Shown one piece after another: positions 27,078 to 36,900 of a DNA stretch of 64,000 nucleotides. Under the pieces are notes generated by a model that worked only from the letters and a program-made list of their open reading frames with translations, was not told the DNA's origin and did not search any database. The stretch spans positions 726,756 through 790,755 of the forward strand of contig VFFE01007738.1 in NCBI GenBank assembly GCA_008921705.1, written 5' to 3'. The DNA is from Burhinus oedicnemus. Its lineage: Eukaryota > Chordata > Aves > Charadriiformes > Burhinidae. Numbering within the stretch: the stretch's first letter is position 1; every line of letters starts with the position of its first letter. Position numbers and translations under genes: made by a program.

Positions 27078-27091
27078 GCAAGAGCGTGGAA

Positions 27092-27530
27092 TGTGGGAAA
27101 ATAACAGAAGATTGGTGAGGAAGATTGTAAACACGCTCAAGTGACTTGCAGCTGAGGTGTCAAAAAACACATACATCACACTAATCATTGTTTAGTCTTG
27201 TGTGCTTGACAAGCAGAACACCTGTGCTTAGATAACATAGGTCGGTGATAGACTCAGAGGCAGCCTATCGAACATGTTTGAGATTCCTGCCCTGCTGTTG
27301 GGAAGATCAAAGCACAGTGGAAAACTACACTTCCGCGAATCCTTGATATACGGGCGAGAACAGCAAGTTCAAAAAACACTCTCTAGCGAGGACCGAGCTC
27401 TGCGGTGGCTGCGTTCCCACTTGTGTGCCTCTGCCTGGGTGCTGCTTTGGAGATCCCCCAGTTTGCGATGTATGAAGATTAAATTGACTCTTTTCATCCG
27501 TGATTTTGTGGTTGTTTCTATGCCCTGCCT
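27092..27530 (+). mobile_element. ERV array LTR6 (outer 3' LTR)
   Basis: It matches the inner LTRs up to 27272. From 27273 to the end it carries about 25 substitutions and a 4-bp deletion over roughly 258 bp (about 10%). Several CpG sites are present where the inner LTRs have TG or CA (near 27333-27337, 27352, 27387 and 27412). The terminal ACA of the inner LTRs is not recognisable: CTGCCT is followed by GTGTC. The end at 27530 is therefore approximate. No primer-binding site follows, as expected for the original 3' LTR. Confidence 0.85.
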
Positions 27531-28583
27531 GTGTCAGCTCACACAGTGTCTATATGCCTTGCACTTGGCAGATATTCTTTTCTTCATTACAGAGTATCTG
27601 GATAAGTCACAAGAATTACTAGTTGGAAAAACACACTGCCCCACAGAAAGGGATAAAGGAAAAAGGAAATACTTTATTTCAGTCCAGGAAGATGAGGAAA
27701 CTACCCAAAAATTCAAAAAGGAAAAAAAATCAGCTTTAGGAAAAAACTTTACAACTTGTTGCTTGCAAAGCATGTTTCCAGGTAGCTGCTGCTTTGTTTT
27801 AGCCAGCTGTTCACACAGGTTGGAGAGTTGGAAATTTATTGAAAGTAAACAATTAGTGACTCTGGCTTTTATATTGGCTCATGGCTCCAGCTTGCTCCTC
27901 CACTTCCTGGACAGTTCATAGTGACTATATATTGGGTATAATCACATGCAAGGCAACAAGCTCTCCAGTCAGAAAGCAAAAGCTCAGTGAGACTCCCTTA
28001 CATTCAATTTCCACTGCAAAGTGCAGATCGGAGCACCTGGCTCGAGCATCTTGGCTCCGTGAATACAAACCAGCAGTTGAGCAGTTACCAAAGGCAATAT
28101 AGTAACGATCTCCAAGGGAGAACTGGCTGCCAGGAACCAGAGCTGACAAGTCTATTTGTCAGATCTGTCAGAAACAAGGTTTTGGTTCAAACAATATGTC
28201 CTATAACAATCCTCTCAATTCAGCACGCTCTTCAGAACCCCACTGAGAAAAAGTCTTGATCAGCTTCAGCTCTTTATGTTCAATATTTAGAAGTGTTTAC
28301 AGCATATAGACAATACAAAGAAGCAAATGCCTGAATTGCACCGCCTATGGCTTAGAGACTGACAATTATTGCCCAGTGAAATCCATAAAGGACCTGGCTT
28401 AGAAAGTAACCTGTACCACTCACTGGCAGGGCAAAACCCTTTTTAGAGCCTGCTACTGTCTTTCAGCCAGCCTACATTTCTCAGGGAGTGAAAAAAGGCA
28501 CATTCTAGCACAGCAAAATAGTTTGCAAGTGTGAGGCACTTTAAGTTAAAGTGCCTGCAAGAAGAGGCTTACACTATTCCTAT
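27531..28583. other. Spacer between ERV array and solo LTR, no gene recognised
   Basis: About 1 kb, including a frame that runs from inside LTR6 to 27921 (215 codons). Its C-terminal half is unrelated to the LTR and resembles no protein I know, so I treat it as chance. GTGTC at 27531-27535 is a 4/5 match to GTGTT at 9057-9061 and may be a decayed target duplication of the original provirus. The last five bases, CCTAT, are the target duplication of the next element. Confidence 0.5.
28579..28583. repeat. Target-site duplication, left copy (CCTAT)
   Basis: Perfect match to 29111-29115, immediately outside the LTR ends. Confidence 0.85.
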
Positions 28584-29110
28584 TGTCCTGATTTCAGCTG
28601 GGATAGAGTCAATTTTCTTCCTAGTAGCTGCTGTTTTGGATTTAGTATGAGAATAATGTTGATAACACATATTGCTTTAGTTGTTGCTAAGTAATGCTTA
28701 TATTGAGTCAAGGACTTTTTCAGATTCCCATAGAAGCTGAGAGGGAGAATAGACAGGACAGCTGACCCAAACTGGCCAAAGGAATATTCCATACCATAGA
28801 CATCATGCTCAACATACAAATGGGGGTCTGCTGGTGGGCAGGAATCTACGATCGCTACTCAGGACAGGCTGGGCAATTGATCATTGGGTGGTGAGCAATT
28901 GTATTGCATCACACATATAGTATATTCTTTTATCATTATTGTTATTATTATCTTCTCTTCCATTACTATTCTGTTAAACTGCCTTTATCTCAACCCATGA
29001 GGTTTTCTTTTTTCCTGATTCTCCTCCCCCATCCCACTTGGGGTAGGGGGGGTGGACAGTGAATGAACGGCTGTGTGGTCCTGGTTGCTGCTTGGGGTTA
29101 AACCACGACA
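28584..29110 (+). mobile_element. Solo LTR of an avian ERV, plus strand
   Basis: Starts TGTCCTGATTTCAGCTGGG and ends GGTTAAACCACGACA, the same termini as the inverted LTR at 2596-3176. The two share the 5' end, a block around GACAGCTGACCCAAACTGG and the 3' end (CTTTATCTCAACCCATGAGG onward), but have different middles. This copy has a T/A-rich section with TTATTATTATC near 28930-28955. Target duplications CCTAT (28579-28583 and 29111-29115) are perfect, so the ends are firm. No internal sequence remains. Confidence 0.9.
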
Positions 29111-29115
29111 CCTAT
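29111..29115. repeat. Target-site duplication, right copy (CCTAT)
   Basis: Right partner of 28579-28583. Confidence 0.85.
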
Positions 29116-32100
29116 CCCTACAATCAACTTATTATCTCAAATCTTCTCATAATTTTATAGTCAGGGTAAAAGTGATTTTTTCAGGCAACACTGTACGAAA
29201 GGAGCATATCATTCAAAGGGTGCATTCAAAGACAGGCATAAAGAACATACTCTTATTTACAAGAGAAGGGAAAGAGAGCTCCCTGTAGCCCCCTGTATTT
29301 GCCTCTCAGATTTTTCATTTGCTCAATGTGTATTTCAATCCATCTCTTTAGCACTATCGTGGTCACAGACAAAACCTACCTTGCATGCATGTACTTGGTT
29401 AAAAAAAAAAAAGGAAGCCAAATGTATTATTGGTACTTTAAAAGTCTTCCCTTTTGATGTATATTTTATCGTATCTCTGTAAATAAAGGCATTTTAAAAT
29501 TCATTTATTGTTCTCATGTGTTTCTGATTGCAAACTCTGACTTGAAAATTGAGTTTTCCAGTTTATTTTTAAGTAGATACAAAGCAAATCGGTGTTGTTT
29601 CATGCATTTTGTCTACTGAGAAATTGAATTGACTTGAGCAGAAACATATTAAAAAATAACATGAGAAGAATACAGGAAAAGAGAAAAAATGGTGTGATAA
29701 TTACCATAGATATATATCGACCCTATTATTAATTTTTGATGTCACTCACAAGACTGAGTAACAAGCTCATTAGCAAAAACATAACCTTATTTTTATTTGT
29801 AACAATTATTTTGCACTTGTTTGCAGCAAACGCATGACAAAGTAACACGGATTTTGTACATCTACCTTATGGTTTAGGTGATTAAATAGTGGGAAGGCAC
29901 GAAGGCACTAAGCACAGATGGATTACAAACAGCTATAAAAATACAAATTTGATCTTGTATTAAAGTCGAAGTTCTAAAATTTGAACCTCAAATGCTAATA
30001 CATATTTCATCTCACTACAGGCTGGAAACAAAACATCATCATCTGGAAAAAATCCATGACTTGCAAGTTTGCATAATATTCTGGTTTCATTTCTATCAAG
30101 TACCTGTGTCCTTTTTTGTCAAAGTTTCTGTTGAAGCACCAAACCATTCGAAAGCACAAACCATTTGAGAATTTCACCAAATAACAGGTTTGATTAACAA
30201 CAGAAAACAATATATGAAATTCAATACAGAAATTACTTGTTTCAAACTAGCTGTTAAAACATCTAGTTCCTTGGGCACTCCCTAAGGCAAATTCAGTGCA
30301 CTGTTTAAACATCTCCACTACTGACTGTTACATAGATTACAACATACATCTTGTAAGTGCCACAGGTCATTGGTATGGTCACAATTCCTATTTTAAATAG
30401 TCATATTAAATCCTACTGCTTAGATTAACAAGTCTGGCTAACTTGTACTATCTGCAGGCATAAGAGATTCATAGATCCTTAATGCTATCTAGTTACGCTG
30501 AAAAATAAGTGTGAAAATATTGCCACTGAATCACTAGCAAACAGATGACTCTTCAATTGACAGCAACTTATTTTAAGGAAAGCATGCTGAAAGTAAACTG
30601 TTTGTCCTGGACTGAAGATCTTGTGATGTCCTAGGAAAATCACCCAGTGATACTTACATCCTACACTTGAGATGAAAAAAAAATTTATACATTATTAACT
30701 TTTAAAAAAAATTTCTATATTTGAGGTGAATCACTTTTTAAAATCTAAATTAATCCACTTCTCAGAGTTTCTCTGTCGTAGAGTACCTGATTCTAGATTT
30801 GTGCAGTAAGGAACCATATTGAAGTGTTTTGATGTTCCAAATTGACATGATAATGACAGAGCAGCAAGATTGTGGAAATAAATAAATGCAATAAAAATAT
30901 AAAATGTATAAAGATATATATTGTAACATCTTCATTCCTCATATATTGAGGAAATGCAGACATTTTTACATAGCAACGTGGCATATCATAATAATGAGTA
31001 AAAGTAGAAACTTTTTTGAAACTGGACTTCTACAAAATAACAGAGAGAGCCTGCAACATACAGGCTTAATTTTTCTCCCTTAGATTCTACACACCAGTGT
31101 ATTCTTGGCATAGTGCCATCACTTAAAATCAAATACACAATGTGTAGACTTAATGCTTTTAAAAACATTTCTAAAAGAGCACAAATGAAAAGATTACACA
31201 TCTTCTGTTCTGTACAAATGAAAAGATTTCACAGTACAGCGGAGCAGGGTTAAAAGCAACACAAGGACACTGCTGGAGCTATAAGCAATATGTGCAGAAT
31301 AACCATCATGTAGACAAATTGTTTACATACAGTGGAAGAGAAAGCTGCCAGAAAAATCCTTTAATATTTCTTCTTAATCAGCTCTCACCTGGTTTTGATC
31401 ATGTTCAAACATCTATCCTTGGAACGGAGTAGTAGATGATAATTTGAAACTGTCATATAAAATAAGTTTGCTATAATAAACCCTGAATTAGTCTTTTTTA
31501 GTTTTTAATTGTCAGTTTGCCCCTCAGGCCTCAAGGATCACATATTACTCTACGCTTTTAACACATGGTCTCATATTACTTTTTTCTTTCGATTAAATTC
31601 AACAGCATTTTAATTCACTTCTCAGAACATAACATTTTTTTAAATGCCACTTACTTTCCTAGCTGGTCATTCATACTTTAATAATGAACAACTGTCAGGT
31701 ATGATACATTTTTGCTAACTTTTATTATTTTACTCTTTTCTTCAGTAATTAAAATACCTTTCAAAATTACAATTGCTGTATTTTAATTCCACTTGCAGAA
31801 AATATTGATGTAAATTTTGTTTCATGCTGAAGATACTTTCTGTGACTACCAGCAAATGGAAAGAGAAAGAAAGCTCATCAAAGAGAAAAATAATTGCACA
31901 TACAGATTGTGTTCTGCATCTCCAAAAATCTCTGGATAGGCTACCTCAGGAGTCGTGTCTTTACCCATTTCCTTTCGTCCGCTATCCTGGAAGAATATAG
32001 TGACCTCACTTACGTAGCAAGTGCAAGTTTCTGTGGCATTTATGAACCAAGTTTCTTTTGGAGCCCTGAAGGCCTGTTATCAGCTAGACCAGCTAGATTC

Positions 32101-33811
32101 AACCTCATGTCATCAGTTTGTAATGTATTTCATTACAAAATTACATAACAGAGAACAAGACCCCAGCTGCTCAGTGCCAGGTATGATTTTGGATCCTTGC
32201 ATGGAAGTTTTTTCTCTCCATGTGTACACTTTGCCATAGGCTGATTAGCCACTCGGATTTCAAATTCAGTAGATATCACCACATCTGAAAATGAAAAATA
32301 GCCAACATTCCTTCTCCAAATCTCAAGACACAAAACATGGTAATCATAAAAACTTTTCTGTCCCTGAATGCTCATGATGAAGTCCAACCTTCAAGCACCT
32401 GGAATTCAGCTGATGTGGTGGAATATGAAATTAGCATAAGGTACTCAGGTTGTGTTGTATTCAGTGTTAAGTATTTTGGAGTGACCCCGGGAATGCATTA
32501 GCAGAGAATGTAAGATAAAGAACATTACTGTGATGTACGAGTGGCTCTGGAAAAGGAAATCATAACATACTGTGAGCTTCAACAAGCTGTAACTGCTGAG
32601 AGGCCATGAGAACCACTTCTAGGTAGACCACAGTGCAACAGTATAGGCTTCCGAAGAGGAATGATGTGGTGGCTGTTGTTACATCTCCACCTACTATGAA
32701 TGCATTCAATATCCCAGCTAAGGCTAAGAAAACCATGGATTTCAATTTCTATAACCTGCAAACTCAAAAGATGTGATTAAATCTTTTCATTTACAGCTAT
32801 TATCTGTGACAGTTGCACCATTTGTTCTTGCAATGGTTAAAGGATTTTGAGCAGCACACTGGTCACTAGGAAATCCAGGTATATTTCAGATGAAACTGTG
32901 TTGTTTTAGGAGCTCCAGGATATATAAGCCAGTGCAATTCCTTGGCACTTTTACTTACAGAGCCAAATTTTCTTACTTTTCTTAAATTGTCTTTTAACCT
33001 AGATATTCTGTAAAATATACATGAACACCTGAGTTTACAAGTGCAGAACTGTAGTTTGAGGATTTGTGGTATATTTACCTCATCACGGGAGAATGCTGCC
33101 CATTGAGTCAGTAGATTCAACACAATTTATTCAAGGAGAACAACCAATCCGAGCAAGTAAAAATGAGTATTCATCAAAAAAATAGAATGTGTGTTTAGTC
33201 TGGCCAAAATCATCTCAGTGCACACCTATGCCAGCTAAGTTCCCTTTCTTTATCCTGACAATCAACTCAGTTATATCTACCAAGCGCTGTAGTAAACCAG
33301 AAAGATCTGGCTCCAGACTCACTTCTCATGGCTCTTGGACATCCACTATCTTTAAGAGTGTGTCTATTAAGAAATTCAAAAGCATAATGACAATTTATGT
33401 AGACATACTGGTGCTGGCTTTAAATAAGCTAGCTTTACTGCAGATAAGAGTGTTGCTATGGTAGCATTATAGTCAATGCAGGCCACAAAACCTGCTTAAG
33501 TTCAGGGATCTAGTGTCCGCTAAACTCCTTGTTGCCATGGCTGCACTGCTATAAGTACTAGCTAATTTAGCAAGTTACAATGTGACCCTATGCATTGCAA
33601 TCTGTTTTTTAAATTGCTCTGTAAGCCTATTCTGAGATTGTGAGGACAAATTCTAGCAAATAGTTCTGCCTACTATTCCCCAGTCTTCCTAAATGAGATG
33701 CTGGTTGGGAAACAAGATCAAAGTGGTATGATCTCCCAAAACATAAACAAATGTCATTCATACAACTAACACGCTTACATGTTTAGCATATTTCTTAATA
33801 GAAGCACTTTC
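29116..33811. other. Intergenic, no gene recognised
   Basis: AT-rich sequence with A runs (for example 29400-29412) and T/A-rich tracts near 30670-30720. No frame exceeds about 85 codons and none shows a domain. No RNA gene was seen. Confidence 0.55.
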
Positions 33812-33947
33812 AAAGTGTTCAAGGCCAGGTTGGATGGGGCTTTAAGCAACCTAGTCTCGTGCAAGGTGTCCCTGCCCATGGCAGGGCAGTTGGTACTAGA
33901 TGATCTTTAAGGTCTCTTCCAACTCTAACCATTTTATGATTCTATAT
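33812..33947 (+). mobile_element. CR1 LINE 3' tail fragment
   Basis: Carries the conserved CR1 3' end: CAAGGCCAGGTTGGATGGGG, the hairpin-like CTGCCCATGGCAGGG, GATGATCTTTAAGGTC and an ATTTTATGATTCTATA octamer tail. It is closely similar to 63057-63186. It is severely 5'-truncated, the usual fate of CR1 insertions. Confidence 0.88.
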
Positions 33948-36900
33948 TTAGAAAAAGCCAATGATGTTTACTTTCCTCCATCCGCATTTCATCCACGTTC
34001 ACTCAATTACCATGACAATTGCTATTATCCTCTCTCCTGACCAGTGCCTAAACTCAGCTGGTTTCAGTGAAATAAGTATCAAGATTTAGTGTGTAGGAAA
34101 AGGAAAAAGTTTTCTTTGCTTTAAATATCCAACTAACCAAATAACTCTAGCAAAGTCAAGAACAAGATATGCCACATTCCACAGGATCTAAGAATGAAAT
34201 AAGGCTAAACTCTGAAAACTATTTTTTGGTTTCTTTGTTCTTAGTTGGAAAACTTCAAACTCAACATGCTCCCTAATATATGGAATTTGCTATCAAGTTC
34301 AGTATATTATCAAAACATCCAGACTGACATAAAGCAGACAAGATCTGTAGTTTTTCAGACTGTAGGCTACAGGAAAAAGGGGAAAATGAGAAGATCATCA
34401 ATATTCTTCCCTACCAGAAGATTATGATAATATTGTCCAGAGAAGATTCAGATGTATTACAAGATACAAGAGCATCAAATTTAGTTAACCTTCCCACAGT
34501 TTTTACTTCCCACGTGTTCACAGCACTACTGTCACTATTAGTAGCATTAGTCACCCCTGAGTGTGCTGAGTGACTTTGGTTTTTCAGTGAGACAGGAATA
34601 GTATTTTCTTTGATACCTTCTAGCAAAGTTTAGGATGCAAAACACTGTGCTTATACAGTCCTGTATCTGTTTAGGGACTTAAACAATGGCTCTGCTGCTA
34701 CAAAAATCCTCATGAATAATGGGAGTCTCAGTCTTTCCAACTGATGAGATTTGAGTTTGAGATTAAATTACTTTCCTTAAATACTCGAAATTACTGCACT
34801 AAAAATAGTTTGTAACCAAAACTTTTATCCTTTTGTCTACTTTTACCTTCCTCTCCCTAAAGGATTATAGTTCTAAATCTGAGGAAACCATCCCTAATCT
34901 AAATGTTTACAAAATATTATTTGCTTAAAAATAATGTGCAATTGTTTTTAAACATTTCCTTTTCACCAATATCAAGATAACCAACTTTAAAATACATGCG
35001 TTCCTAGCATTACCTATGCTGTAGAGAATACAAACTCCTCATAAATTTTCTCTTCTTGCTAAAGGTCAGTCAAAAATTCTGCATGACAAACCACTGCAGA
35101 ACTGCCACTGCCATTTCCAAGTCAAAATGCAGTGTAAAGGGAAAGTGAGGTTAATCCTGTTAGAAGAGAGATGGTCAGTATTTGCTGTTCATGTCATAAA
35201 TGCACTTGTTTCCATTAATTATGCTTCCTCTTTTGCTTAAGCATCATGACTATAACTTTGCTATACATAGTATGCTTAACAAGCATGAAATGTCTTTGTA
35301 AGGCACCATGAAGGTCACTTCCCCACTTGTACAGTTCCCTAGATGCACTTAGATGTAATATAACTAACATACAGTAGCTTCTGAAGTTATAGTCTTCTAT
35401 GAAAAGGAAAACCTCATGTTTGACCCTGACTCCCTCTTTGCATTTGGTATAATTATACCTTTTCTTTTTACAAACTATCTTTCTGATGCCTCTCTCATTT
35501 ACTGGACCATATACTATGGCAGAATTTCATTTGCATTGCTCTTGTTGGACAACAAAACAATCTCAGCTTCCTTCCCCTAGGACTGAAGCTCAAAATCAAG
35601 AAAATGTATTCACTGCTGTCTACATTTATAACCTAATGCTGCAGATTATAACCATGGAACACTAAAACAAATGCAGCATTATAAAATACATCAGCTTATC
35701 CTTCCCACTGAACAATCTGAGATTTCTTTTTCTTTACCAACACTGGCAGGTAGAAAATTTACTTAGATGGAACATTCTTTGATGTATCCAGAGGCCAAAG
35801 CAACCGCACAGTTTTTGCTTAACTGAAAATCATTATGGAAAAATAGACCAGTGTTTAAAAATAAGAGATGTAAAGATGACCTTACTTCAAGTTTGAGGTA
35901 GAAAAATTTAGAGGCTAGTTCAGGAGGAGCTGAGAATAGGATATCCATATCTTAATTCTTATTCTGCTACTGCTTGAAAAGTAGTAAGAGAAGGCTGACT
36001 TTTCATGTGTTTCTCTAATTTTCTGCATGTAATTTTCTCCACTTTCAAAGCTACATCCAAGACACTGACTTCCTTGAAAAAGCCTTAGGCTATCGAATAA
36101 TAAAAATTATTGTATTAAAACAAGGTTTCATTATTAAGAATTTCCTAGAATGACAACTAAGAGCTTCCTATTTCTTATGCAAATAAATATATATTGGAGT
36201 TATATGGCTCCTACTAATCTAAGTGGATCTAACACACAGACACTGAACATAGCTAATAAAGATTAATCTCTGAATGTATCCACTTCTGAAGCAGAAAGGC
36301 TTATTCTGAGGGCAGCAGGAAAGCCTAGACAAGAGAGGCAGTGGCAGAGCAAATGCAAAGGTAAACTGGAACTCAGCAACAACATTTCACTCTATAAATG
36401 TAACCACTGTTAAAAAACAAAGTTCCCCAAGTTATTTTCAAAGTCCATAATGAGCTTACAATACACAGGAACACTAGACAGAATTAAATTAGTGTAAGAT
36501 TATACACAGGCTCAGAACTAGAAAGACATATTATTGCCTTTTCCTATTTCAGAACTGATATTGCTAAGCAAGTTGAGTCAGAATTTCTACTGATTTCACC
36601 TTAATCTAGCTAAGTTACAATAATAGACACATGAAAAAAAAAAAAAAATACAGCTCTCCTTTTGACTCATGCCATGGGAATAGGTAAGCACCAGTGTACA
36701 AAAACACATGCTTGCTTCTGAGACATTTACTTTTGGTTGTCCTTACATTAATGACTAAAAAAAAGTAGGTGATAACAGTCATTCTGTCCTTTTGTAAAAT
36801 TAGAAGGAAGCCCACATTTGTTAATTCTTCTCTTAAAGAGAGCTGTTAGGTCTCCCAAACCAGATCTAGTGAAATCTGGTCAAGCAAAGCTTTCCTGATT

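Larger units (their letters stand above)
23933..27091 (+). mobile_element. ERV internal region, unit 5
   Basis: Copy of the unit 1 internal region, offset +14,424. The primer-binding site is at 23934-23949. It abuts LTR6. Confidence 0.9.
9062..27530 (+). repeat. Tandem ERV array: five 3,606-bp units plus closing LTR
   Basis: Identical landmarks recur every 3,606 bp. LTR starts are at 9062, 12668, 16274, 19880, 23486 and 27092. The layout is LTR-internal repeated five times and then a sixth LTR, so neighbouring units share LTRs. Every open frame in unit 1 reappears with the same length and residues in units 2-5, and I found no base difference between internal regions in the stretches compared. 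LTR1 and LTR6 each differ from the inner LTRs in one half only. All units share the same premature stops and the same gag-pol deletion junction, so the parent provirus was already defective when it was amplified. Unequal crossing-over between LTRs is the simplest origin. An assembly artefact cannot be excluded from sequence alone. Confidence 0.93.

Noticed and set aside
9062..27530. CRISPR-like or satellite interpretation of the regular periodicity
   Set aside because: The repeat unit is a 3.6-kb retroviral sequence with PBS, RT and env, in eukaryotic DNA. There is no short repeat/spacer pattern.
9062..27530. Tandem array as several independent insertions
   Set aside because: There is no host DNA or target duplication between units, the units look identical, and all inner LTRs show the same hybrid structure, which independent insertions would not give.
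27274..27921. 215-codon frame, the longest open frame in the window
   Set aside because: It begins in LTR6 and runs into unrelated flank. Composition is unremarkable and no domain is seen, so a chance frame is the simplest reading.
33877..33895. Small palindrome around CTGCCCATGGCAGGG
   Set aside because: It is a standard part of the CR1 3' end and is repeated at 63108-63123, not a separate regulatory site.
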